Source: Adiantum capillus-veneris (Eukaryota > Streptophyta > Polypodiopsida > Polypodiales > Pteridaceae). From it: a stretch of 60,000 nt of DNA. Under the pieces are notes generated by a model. It made no database searches and was not told the origin of the DNA. It saw nothing but the letters and a program-made list of their open reading frames with translations. A program made the position numbers and the translations under genes. The stretch lies in the NCBI GenBank assembly GCA_014529385.2, contig CM043962.1, positions 36,487,598 through 36,547,597 on the forward strand. Reading direction: 5' to 3'. This document shows positions 33,755 through 42,814 of this stretch, piece by piece. How positions within the stretch are numbered: the stretch's first letter is position 1; the number at the start of each line of letters is the position of its first letter.

Positions 33755-36190
33755 TTGGCCGAGCGATTACCATGCCCATGCGTGCGGTGCAAATGCGCCA
33801 TTGCTCGACTTCGACGGATATGCTTGAGCCATGTAGAAGATTATGGACTATGGGACGATCCTCGCAAGCGTGCACGGATGGAAACAAACGATCCGCGAAT
33901 TGTTGCGACTATTGACGTCACCCCACATTGGCGTGTGGTTGGTGGAGGAGGGGAAAGGAGGGTGGAAGAGCGCATGCGCCAGGAATCCATTAGAGAGGGA
34001 GGAAGCACATCAAATCAGCCAAGTACTGCTGCTCCCTCTTATCCGAGTAACCACATCCCATCTCCTTACGTGGATGCAAAAGACGACCATTTGCATAGAA
34101 TGGTTGAGGATCTCTTTGCACGAGAGGAGGAGCATGAACCAAAGTGTGCATGCGAAGAAGCTTCCGAGCGAACGAGGAGTGAGCTACTCGATTCGGCACA
34201 CACCGCACTATATGATAGATGCTCTTACTCCATTTTAAGGGCTTCTCTCGAAGTTCTTAACCTTCAGGCGATGTTTGGATGGAGCAATGCTAGTGTCAAC
34301 GCACTTTTGAGGTATGTTTACAGATTGTGAAGGATGCTTGTGGAGTGCATAAATTAGCTTCTAATGTACTTTCTTCTTGTGATAGGTTGCTAGGAAAGAT
34401 GCTGCCAGCTGGCAATCACATGCCAGAGAACAGACGAAAATCCCGCGAAGTGGTGACTGCATTAGGGATGGATTATGATCGCATTCATGCTTGCGTGAAC
34501 GATTGTGTGCTCTTTCGTAATGAGCATGCTGATTGTGACAATATCATGTTGTGCATGCATGAACTTTGGAATTTTTTTTCATCTACTATATAACGTTTGC
34601 CCTGTAGATTTGTGAGCTCCAAGGAGATAGAAGTAGAAGCCATACCAGTAGCCCATGAGCTAGCAGTAGAGGCAGTGTGTGCTATTGAGGATGCATTCCC
34701 ACGTACAATCTTTGTTAGCCAAATACACCTATTGCTTCACCTTGTTGAGGAGATTGCCATTTGTGGGGTGGTTCACTCTAGATGGATGTTCTTCTTGGAG
34801 AGATTCTTGAAGACTTTAAAGGATTTTGTTAGATTGAGGTCACAACCGGAGGTATGCAAAATAAATACAATATAGATAGCATTTAAACGCTATGGAGTTA
34901 CTAATAAAAATATGTGGTTTTAATTTTTTCAGGCGAGCATGGCAAAAGGTTGGGTGGTGCAAGAGGCATTTGTGTATGTCTCACAGTATCTTATCACAGT
35001 GGATCCATCATTGCCTCGTCTGTGGAGTGAAGAAGAGGATCCTAGGAAGCACTCAACTATTCCCAGTGGAAAAGGCTCACTCTTGGTCATGGATAGAGAG
35101 TTTCATGCCATAGTCAACAACTACTCTTTACTCAATGCCACTATCATGACCAAATGGGTCAATATGTACTTGGAAGCCCGCGCAGCTAGAGAAAGGGATA
35201 GAGATGCATGGAAGAGGTCCCATGGAGGTAGACGTGCACCTCCTTTTCCTAAAGAGCTTGCAAAATATCCTGACTTGATTCAAGTAGAGTGGATCCATAA
35301 TGCCATGACCAATGCCAAAGCACAAGGAGAACAAATAAGCCATAAAGAATGGGAGTATGCGCGAGGATGCTTGCGCAAGGTGAGTGTGTATATGTTATGT
35401 ATGCATGTATGCAAATCACTTAATGAAATGCGATGTAACCTCTTATGCATTGTGATTGTAGGGTCTCATTTTCAACTCCATTTGGTCCGAAGGCCGACAT
35501 CTTCGCACCCGCAAGATAGATGAGTGTTGAACCACTAATGATTGTGGCGTGATGGGAAACTTTGACACAACAGATGAGGTCAGATATTGTGGTACTATAG
35601 AGAGAATAATCAAAGTGGATTTCAGATCTTTTCACAAAATCCTCTTTGAGTGTCGATGGTTTGCGGGTGAGGTCAAAAGACATGAAAATGGGCTCATTAC
35701 GGTGGATTCCACCCAATTCCATCGGGGAAAAACTGACAACTTGGTGTATCCTAGTAGTTGCGAGCAAGTAATTTAGGCTATGTGCAATTAACTTAAATTA
35801 AACATTTAAGTTATGTATATCAGCTTATTCTTAGTGTGTGACGTACAGGTCTTTTATGTGCCATGTATATTTCAAAGAAGACTTTGGTATGTCATTCCAG
35901 TCACGCCGCGGGGTAGATCTATCTTTGCAGAGACGGACATTGAACCAGTAATTGATCCCATCATACCATCACCACAAGATGCAGAGGAAGATGTAGTAGA
36001 AGTTGAAGAAGGTTAGCCAAGCCTTGCAAATAGTCATCTTGAGGAGGAGGAAGAGGGAGAAAGCGATGATGATTCTACAGGAGGTGATGGAGAGGAGGAA
36101 GAATCTCTAAATTTGTTTATTGATTTGAATACTATGGGTCTAAATATGGATCCTAGTGCTTGTAGAGATCTTATACAAGATGAGAATTAA
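33755..36190 (+). pseudogene. CACTA TNP2-type transposase, central region missing
   Basis: Exon-like pieces in order: a transposase-associated zinc domain (LPCPCVRCKCAIARLRRICL, HVEDYGLW); the start of the TNP2 domain (LEVLNLQAMFGWSN, then LLGKMLPAGNHMPENRRKS, GMDYDRIHACVNDCVLFRNE); a DUF4218-like part (IHLLLHLVEEIAICG, SRWMFFLERFLKTLK); a linker with LPRLWSEEEDP and KWVNMYLEARAARERDR; and a DUF4216-like part (EVRYCGTIERIIKVDF, FECRWF, QVFYVPCIFQRRLWYVIP). An acidic tail ends at DLIQDEN near 36190. The long catalytic centre normally between HACVNDC and the DUF4218-like part is absent (about 34560-34600), and in-frame stops occur at 34591 and 36014. Catalytically dead. Confidence 0.85.
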
Positions 36191-36419
36191 AAAAACTCTC
36201 CATTCTTTCACTTGGTGTAGTATATGATTAATTTGCAAATGTTTCATTATGTGCTTATGAATAGTATTTGTAATGGTTTTGTTGTGAGTTCAATGATTTA
36301 TGTATAGAATTTTTAGAGTGAAAGAGAGATTAAGTGAAGTGAGCAAGCATTCTGGAGAGTGTAGGAGTTGTATTGGATTTAAATGGAAACCCGCGGGAGA
36401 GGGAGGGGGAAGGGGGTCT

Positions 36420-36587
36420 AGCCTGTCTTAGAGGTAATGTTTGCGGCAATAATCGCGGATATTTGCCCGGTAATATGTGCAGTAAAGTGCCGCTTTTGCA
36501 TCAAAACGATTTTCTCTCCTCATTTTGAATTCCTCTCTCTTGTTTTGCGGTAATGGCCCGTGGTAAACACCACGATCTCTCATAGTG
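36420..36587. repeat. CACTA right subterminal repeat cluster
   Basis: GGTAATGTTTGCGGCAATAA, CGGTAATATG, GTGCCGC and TTTTGCGGTAATG motifs lie within 160 bp of the right terminus, mirroring the left end. Confidence 0.75.
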
Positions 36588-36590
36588 TGC

Positions 36591-37209
36591 GACCATACCA
36601 ATCACTACTAAGGGATTAACTGTGAAGGGAATCCTTGATGGTGGCGCTGGGGTTAGCATTGTGACTAAAAATTGATGGGAAACTATGGGAAGACCTCACC
36701 TTGCGACCACAACCATAGTAGTGAAGATGGCCAATGGGTCTATCGTTAAACCTATTGGGATGCTAGAAGATCTCAAGATCAAGGTCTTTGGACATAAAAT
36801 AAGGATTACCTTCATTGTTATGGATTTATCCAAACACACTATGGCATCAGAGATCATCTTAGGACGTCCTTTCATGAGGGAAGCAAAAATGGTGCATGAC
36901 TGGTCTAAAAACCATGTCTACTTGCAGTTTCAAGATTCTGTCATTCAAGTGGATATTGTGACTGGTCAAGCACATCCTCTAGAAAAAAGGTTTATAATTG
37001 ATCATAGATCTGACACCACAGTTCATTCGTCCCCATTGCAGTATTGTTACACGTGTAAAGCGGACACTGATGTTGGGGAAGATTCTCCTTATATGGACGT
37101 ACTACCTGGGATGACTGAGTCGGACAATGTGGATTGGGTCCACCTAGCAGCAACCATAGACACTTGGGGAAATAGGGGGACGACCTGGGTAACACCTGAG
37201 GGGGATTAA
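36591..37209 (+). pseudogene. Element C aspartic protease
   Basis: The frame resumes directly after the CACTA element. The active-site motif is GILDGGAGVSIVTK (DGG type); a TGA follows at about 36674. The domain continues with VKMANGSIVKPIGMLEDLKI and the second signature SEIILGRPFMREAKMVHDW. The C-terminal stretch (WVHLAATIDTWGNRG) resembles the post-protease region of element D. It ends in TAA at 37207, seven bases before element D's insertion point, where the same frame would otherwise continue to 55423. Confidence 0.88.
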
Positions 37210-37216
37210 ATGCCAC

Positions 37217-37501
37217 TGTTGAGTCAACAGAGGATCACACCCACATTTTTGCTTACACTCATCATTTTGTAACCATTGATTGTAATAAATGTCTTTCCGA
37301 CATTAATTTTGATTTGAGCCATTCATTAAGTAACGGGACTCAATTGAGTTTCCAGATTGTAATCCCAAAGTAATTTCACTTGCTGATGTAATTAGTTAGA
37401 GATGTTCTCACCTCCAAGGCTGAGGTATATAAGCCAAAGTTTTTGTAACCTAAGGGGGAGATCATTAATCAAGGTGAGTTTTTGGAGCGCCGTGATTGTG
37501 T

Positions 37502-37576
<75 letters not shown>

Positions 37577-38200
37577 TTATCTACTTGCTACGCAAGCTAC
37601 GGAGCCGCCATTGGAGAAGCGACACCGCCATTGTGTTAGCAACGGCGAGAGCTACGCACAGATACCAAGAGTGCGCGCTATCGGCTTCTATGTGTGGTAA
37701 GTTCCTACGAGCTTCGGTGTGAGTTTTCTTCCAACTCGTGTGTCGGAATTGAGCGTGCAGCATATCTATAGAACCACAACGAGTAGAGCTACACATTAGT
37801 ACCATCGGGGTCAAGTTTCGGTCACCTGTATATTTCGGCCTGTCTTCATACGCGTTTACCGCACGGAGTGGTTATAGGTTGAGTTTGCAGTTCAAGTCTT
37901 TAGGGTGTTGTTCTTACCTAGTGTATAGACTTCCCCTTGAGTTTGAGATCGATTCAATGATTCTAGATCTTGTTTCGTATAGCATTCGTTCGTAGTACGG
38001 ATTTCAGTCACTTGCGTATTTTAGAACTTAGATTTGATTTCCTTAGTAGTGATTGTCATTAGAAGGTCGAGTAGGTGATTTGACACCCACCTAGTTGTTT
38101 CCATGCGCCTGCGGTTCAAGCTCCGTCCTCGTCTGACAAATTCTGTTGTTGGTTGAGTTCTCTCTATTTAGCTTCCGCTAGCGGCGTAACCGCCTTAACA
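37217..38200 (+). repeat. Element D 5' LTR
   Basis: 984 bp, from TGTTGAGTCAACAGAGG to ACCGCCTTAACA. It contains TATATAAG (37426-37433), a GA run (37504-37574) and a U5 region of about 600 bp. Most differences from the 3' LTR are isolated transitions and GA-run length. Confidence 0.96.
37426..37574 (+). promoter_or_regulatory. Predicted TATA box and GA tract in D 5' LTR
   Basis: GAGGTATATAAGCC is followed 70 bp later by about 71 bp of GA. The 3' LTR has TATATAAG at 54623-54630 and a longer GA run at 54702-54790. Transcription probably starts between the two. Confidence 0.6.
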
Positions 38201-38202
38201 TT

Positions 38203-38220
38203 TGGCGCCGCTGCCGGGGA
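38203..38220 (+). other. Primer-binding site of element D
   Basis: TGGCGCCGCTGCCGGGGA lies 2 bp inside the 5' LTR and differs by one base from the Athila/Tat-type site TGGCGCCGTTGCCGGGGA. Confidence 0.88.
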
Positions 38221-39837
38221 CGAGAGCCCTAAGTAGGCGACCTTAGACTAATCCTACGAGGTGAGTCGTATAAACTACTTTGTATACTTTAGTTAGAAAA
38301 GATCTAGGAGTGGTGGACTCCGAAGATCTCGAGAGATACTAGGAAGTGGGGTATTCCTGGGTCTTCCGTGTTGACAGTATTTTTAGTTTAGCTTAGATTT
38401 GTTTGTTGTTTTGTTGGTGTTGAGTAGTTGTTGATAGAAGAAGAATTTGCTAGTCCGTGAGTGGTAGTGGATCTCTTTAAAATCACAATTACCAAACCCA
38501 TTTTATGATTAGGAATAGCTTAGGTAGGACTTCATTTGATCCTGATCTAGAGCTAGTAATCATTGGAGTATTTGCTTGATATGGTTGACTGCATGTTAGA
38601 TCACTAAACCGTCGAGTTAGTAGTGAAGCTTGCAATAAACAAAAGTCAGAGAAATTTTCTGTGTATCTGGGAGTTGCTGAGCACTTGAGAAAGCTTTAGG
38701 AAGGATTATGTGCCAAAAAACTGGAAATCTGCAACTTTAGACATCATACGCGTATGATGTATAAATGACCAAACAGAGACCAAAACAGAAATTTTGACTT
38801 TACCAGAGTGTTCAAAAGGGGGGTTATACCCTAATTTCAACTTAAAACAAGAGCATTAACTCTCAAAGAAACCCAAAAAGACAAGTCGGAGTCCAAGAAA
38901 CGCAAAGAATAGGAAATTTTGGATTCAGATCTTGTTTTTACATTCAAACCAGACAAAAACACTTGAAACTCAATTATAAACATTGGAGAAGGCTTAAAAC
39001 CAAGAATAGTCAAAATCTGGGACAAAAGACATCATACGCGTATAATGTCTTTTAGCACATCCACTGCTTATTTTTGATATCTGACCTGACAAGATTGTTG
39101 CAAACACTGTAGAAAGCATAAATATCAAGTCTTGACCCAAATTGATGAAAAAGACATCATACGCGTATGATGTCTTTGACGTAATTTTGGACATATTTTG
39201 ATACTTTGCCAACACAGATCCATTGTAATAGCTGTCTAGAGGTTATATTTCAAGTTTCATCCCATTTGGATCACAATTGACCCAAAACAAGTCAAAAGCG
39301 GAAAATTGCCAAGAAAAGCCTAAATTAGCCATAACTTGCTCAAACAGAGTTCAAACTGAATTTTGTGAGTGGACAGAGCATAAGGGGGCTACTGAGAGTG
39401 AGCATAACCAAAATAGTCCAAATCTGTGAAAAAAGACATCATACGCGTATAATGTCTTTTTCAGCATAACTGCAACAAAATTCTCACTTGACGAAACAGA
39501 AGTTGTCCAACTGACAAGATTAAACAATTGACCAAGTATCAATCAGTTTGGATCAATTCTGACCACAAAAACTTGGGAAAACAAAGTGCCGAGACGGAAA
39601 AGTTAAAGTCCTTTAGGGGAATTGATGAATTTGAGATCGGGCAGGAATCTCTAGAATAACCAACCAAAACAAGGGGAACAAGCAAGTGTCATATCAACCG
39701 AGGGAAGTGTAAACCAAAGTTGGGTGCAACCATTAGAGCCGATCTTTGAAGGAAGTGTTTCTGATACTTCTTCGGAGAGATCTTACGAGATTTTCACCGA
39801 ACACTTGGAACACTTGAACCTGAACAACAGAGAAAAT
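38221..39837 (+). other. Element D leader
   Basis: A 1.6-kb leader between primer site and the first good Gag ATG at 39838. It contains four copies of the long palindrome (38740, 39028, 39153, 39435). The Gag frame is open upstream to 39655 but without an ATG. Sequence between palindromes is AT-rich and resembles the 3' spacer at 49936-50900 (for example CATTTGGATCA at 39270 and AATTTGGATCA at 50730). Confidence 0.75.
38740..39456. repeat. Palindrome cluster 1 (four copies) in D leader
   Basis: Copies start at 38740, 39028, 39153 and 39435. Each is a 22-bp perfect or near-perfect palindrome centred on ATACGCGTAT and usually preceded by AAAA. Copies 2 and 4 have one change in the right arm (TATAATG); copy 1 has one terminal change. 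Intervals are 288, 125 and 282 bp. Confidence 0.97.
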
Positions 39838-42003
39838 ATGGCAGCAGGACCATCAAACCCTTCCGCCACAATGAATCTATTGTTCATAAAATACCAGTAC
39901 GACAATGAGCAAGGTGCCAAGATCTACAAAGATGGAATGGACCGCTATTGTGTAAAGATAGAAGATAGACCTAGTGAGTTCAAGGACTTAGTGCCTGTGA
40001 GCTATAGCGGAGATAGATATCTAGATGACGAGGGTACCATGTATTTGGTAGTCCTAAACCCTAACATTGTGGACAAGTGGGGATTGATGGGCACCAAAGC
40101 CAAAGTAGATGAAGAACTTGAGGAGAAAGCACCAATACTGAACTTCCCTGATGCGAGGTTAAGAAGAGAGAATGAAACTACAAGGATCAACACTGATAAC
40201 ATCTATGTGGGGATATACAAATATAATAATGGGGAGCAAGATCTCTATTATAGATGTGAAGAACCCTACACTGGAGAGTTGACAGACCAAAAAAGACTTT
40301 ATGTCTTTACCTACACAGAGGGATCAAAAGTGAAAATTGCCGCGTATGACAAGTATGGGAGGCAATACTCAACAATGGGCAAGAAAGAATTAGAAGGATA
40401 TACATACTTTGGGGGACCACTACATCAGTATTATGTTACTTCTAGCTCACAAAGACCAGCACCAACAAATGGAGTGCAAAACCCAATGACAACAGGAGGA
40501 CAAAGAATTCAGGCTGCTGACTCTTTCAGTCAACCTCAGTACTCGAAGCCCGGACCAATGGGATCATTACATTCGAGAGAGTCAATGGATACGAATCGAG
40601 GTAGTGCAGTTCCTCCTGCTCAATTAGCACCACCTCAGGTACATCCAGTACCTCGATACCCAACGGGAAATGTACCAGGACCTATGGGGATAGAAAGACC
40701 ACAACCGGTACTGGGACAACAACCACCTTTACCAGGAGCAAGACCAGTGGGCATTAGATATGCACCAACCTTAGAGAATCAGGAAGAACAAGCCTTAGTG
40801 CCTGTTCAAGCCTATTATGAAGAATCTGGTGCACACATGTCTCCAACTGTGTATTACCCACCAGAAGAACCCAAACAACCAGAACCATGGGGCATGATTG
40901 GGAATGTTGGAACACCAACAGTTACAAGTGATTCTGATGAAGAGAGATACAATTTGGACGCAAGAACATTGATGTTCATAGCTCATGGAGGGTTAACAGG
41001 ACAAAGACCATCCTATCCACAAAGGACGAATCAAGTGGGACCAAGACCAGCACTAGGACCCTGTTACAAGTGTGGAGGTGACCATCTGATGAATGTTTGT
41101 CCACATACGGAAATCATTAGAATTAACGCTTATTGCACTGAGTGCGGGGTTACTCACTTCATTGAGGATTGTTCAAAGAATCCAAACAAAGTGCAAAAGA
41201 CGACATTGAATATGCTAGAAACTATTCCTACCAGCAGTGGGTCCGAAAATGAAACTCTGATACCAACGCAAGTTGTTACTAGAGCTCAAGCTAAGAAAAC
41301 CACTAGAGAACCTGAGAATGGAAAGTTAGCGACTGAAGTGGTTAGTCAAGGACTGCGGAGTCAGAGAAACACATGGAAAGCTAGAAAAGCACGCATGAAG
41401 TTGAGAAAAGAACGTGAAGACGCTATTCTAGCTGAGGAACTAAAGCGAACTAAAGATAGATTAGAAAAACTTGAGAGTCAAAACGGGAAACGAGAGATGA
41501 GCCCGGAAAGAACGAAACAAAAGAGTATCAAAGAAACAACGAGCTTAAGCTCAGGGGGATCAGTGCTAGTAGACAAAGTACACAAACCATTGGACGCACT
41601 GATGAGAGCTTACGAAGCTAGGTTAAAGAACAACCAAGCACAAGAACAGAGGTGGATGACATACCCAAACGCGGAATTGGAAAAGCAGAGACTTGAAATG
41701 TGCCAGAGAATGATCGAGACTGCACAAGCCTTATTAGAACCACCAAGAGAAACAATGAATTGTGGAACGGAAAACCCAATTCAGCAAGAGACTATCATTT
41801 CATGGGTAGTTGAAAAGACTCCCAGTGCACAAAAGCCTGAAAATACACACAAGGATGACCGCATAGTATTGAACACAACCGATCAGGAGATAGAGAGTTT
41901 TCATCCAGTCATACAGAGGATTTACGGAAGAGATGAGGATTACAATGAATTTTGGAAACAAGTGAGAGGCAAACTTTGCAAACGAGCTAAGTTGCCAAGC
42001 TAA
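39838..42003 (+). CDS. Element D Gag
   Basis: The frame is open from 39655 to 42003; I choose the ATG at 39838 (MAAGPSNPSATMNLLF), about 722 codons. The N-terminal 200 residues (YQYDNEQGAKIYKDGMDRY, SYSGDRYLDDEGTMYLVVLN, IYKYNNGEQDLYYRCEEPY) do not look like a standard gypsy capsid. A Pro-rich middle follows. Two tandem short-form knuckles lie near 41060-41170: CYKCGGDHLMNVC and CTECGVTHFIEDC, both CX2CX3HX4C. The C-terminal third is basic and helical (KARKARMKLRKEREDA, LKRTKDRLEKLESQ), probably coiled-coil. The Pol frame is offset by one and overlaps the Gag stop, so frameshifting or a small indel separates them. Confidence 0.88.
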   Translation: MAAGPSNPSATMNLLFIKYQYDNEQGAKIYKDGMDRYCVKIEDRPSEFKDLVPVSYSGDRYLDDEGTMYLVVLNPNIVDKWGLMGTKAKVDEELEEKAPILNFPDARLRRENETTRINTDNIYVGIYKYNNGEQDLYYRCEEPYTGELTDQKRLYVFTYTEGSKVKIAAYDKYGRQYSTMGKKELEGYTYFGGPLHQYYVTSSSQRPAPTNGVQNPMTTGGQRIQAADSFSQPQYSKPGPMGSLHSRESMDTNRGSAVPPAQLAPPQVHPVPRYPTGNVPGPMGIERPQPVLGQQPPLPGARPVGIRYAPTLENQEEQALVPVQAYYEESGAHMSPTVYYPPEEPKQPEPWGMIGNVGTPTVTSDSDEERYNLDARTLMFIAHGGLTGQRPSYPQRTNQVGPRPALGPCYKCGGDHLMNVCPHTEIIRINAYCTECGVTHFIEDCSKNPNKVQKTTLNMLETIPTSSGSENETLIPTQVVTRAQAKKTTREPENGKLATEVVSQGLRSQRNTWKARKARMKLRKEREDAILAEELKRTKDRLEKLESQNGKREMSPERTKQKSIKETTSLSSGGSVLVDKVHKPLDALMRAYEARLKNNQAQEQRWMTYPNAELEKQRLEMCQRMIETAQALLEPPRETMNCGTENPIQQETIISWVVEKTPSAQKPENTHKDDRIVLNTTDQEIESFHPVIQRIYGRDEDYNEFWKQVRGKLCKRAKLPS

Positions 42004-42004
42004 T

Positions 42005-42814
42005 CAGACAAATTGGGAAAAGGATATCAGGAATCCTCCCATAGTGGAATTCGAGGCAGGATCTCAAGTGGACTTGGATCTGCAATCTTACTGGGGAGAT
42101 GGGGGCTCTGTTAGAACAATGGAGAGCAAACCTCATTCACTGAATACCTTACCTTCATACTTAGGAGAGTATGAAGCAAAATCCGAGATTAGAGCACTTC
42201 CCTCACGAAGAATCTCATCAGAAAAAGTCATGGACTCACAAGGATTGATAGAGATCTTGTCAACACCAGTGACATGCACTATCACTCTAGCTGAGCTTTT
42301 GAGGCTAAGACCACATATGTGGACCACTGTAGGAAAATGCTTGGAGAAATTTGGGATAAAAGACCCAACATCGAAACTGCAAGAGGGTATACAAGAGCTG
42401 AGCAAACCACAAAAGAATGCTAAGCCTCTACCCTTCAACAAGGTCGGAGAGTATTGCGAAGGTGAAGAGGGGAATAAAACCTTACCAGTTGAATTCCAAG
42501 GAGTGAACACGATGGCAATACTAGACAGCGGAGCTGGGGTAGCCATTGCTACAAAAGAAATCTAGAAAAAATGGGGGAAACCAGCAATAAGGAAGACTAG
42601 ATTGAAACTCCAATTAGCAGATGGACACATGGAGAAACCTATGGGGTTATTAGAGAAAGTCGTAGTAACTTCTTGCGGCATTGAATACGAACATACTTTT
42701 GCTATTGTCGATTTTGGCAAGGAGAATAACTATGATATCATACTGGGAAGACCATTCATGAGATAGTTGAAAATGGTCTAGGATTGGGGCTACGATCACA
42801 TATACCTGAGAAAT
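42005..42814 (+). pseudogene. Element D first aspartic protease
   Basis: The Pol frame is open across the Gag stop. After an acidic linker (VGEYCEGEEGN) comes the active site MAILDSGAGVAIATK with Asp at 42524. The domain continues with LKLQLADGHMEKPMGLLEK, a flap-like FAIVDFGKENN, and the second signature YDIILGRPFMR. Three in-frame TAG stops interrupt it (42563, 42764, 42779); comparison with element C (FMREAKMVHDW) suggests two of them stood at ordinary residues. Each could derive from CAG by C-to-T change. Without the stops the frame would run into the next entry. Confidence 0.88.

Larger units (their letters stand above)
29712..36587. mobile_element. CACTA (En/Spm-type) DNA transposon in element C
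   Basis: The 6,876-bp element has CACTA termini (CACTATAACATATG at 29712; CACTATGAGAGATC on the minus strand from 36587) and a 3-bp TGC duplication (29709-29711, 36588-36590). Excision restores the C protease frame. Subterminal regions are dense in CATTACCGC/GCGGTAATG motifs. Inside are a plus-strand TNP2-type transposase gene with its central part missing and a minus-strand gene in the position of a TNPA-like partner, separated by a CCAAT-dyad minisatellite. Only the first six bases of the termini match well, so the inverted repeats are short or diverged. Confidence 0.92.

Noticed and set aside
33843-34238. 131-codon alternative frame over the transposase N-terminus
   Set aside because: The overlapping frame at 33755-34330 carries the transposase-associated motif CPCVRCKC and is the real one.
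42133-42546. 137-codon minus-strand ORF
   Set aside because: Lies antisense to the D protease region, with no motif. Similar antisense shadows at 26198-26515, 47722-48162 and 52940-53278 were also dropped.
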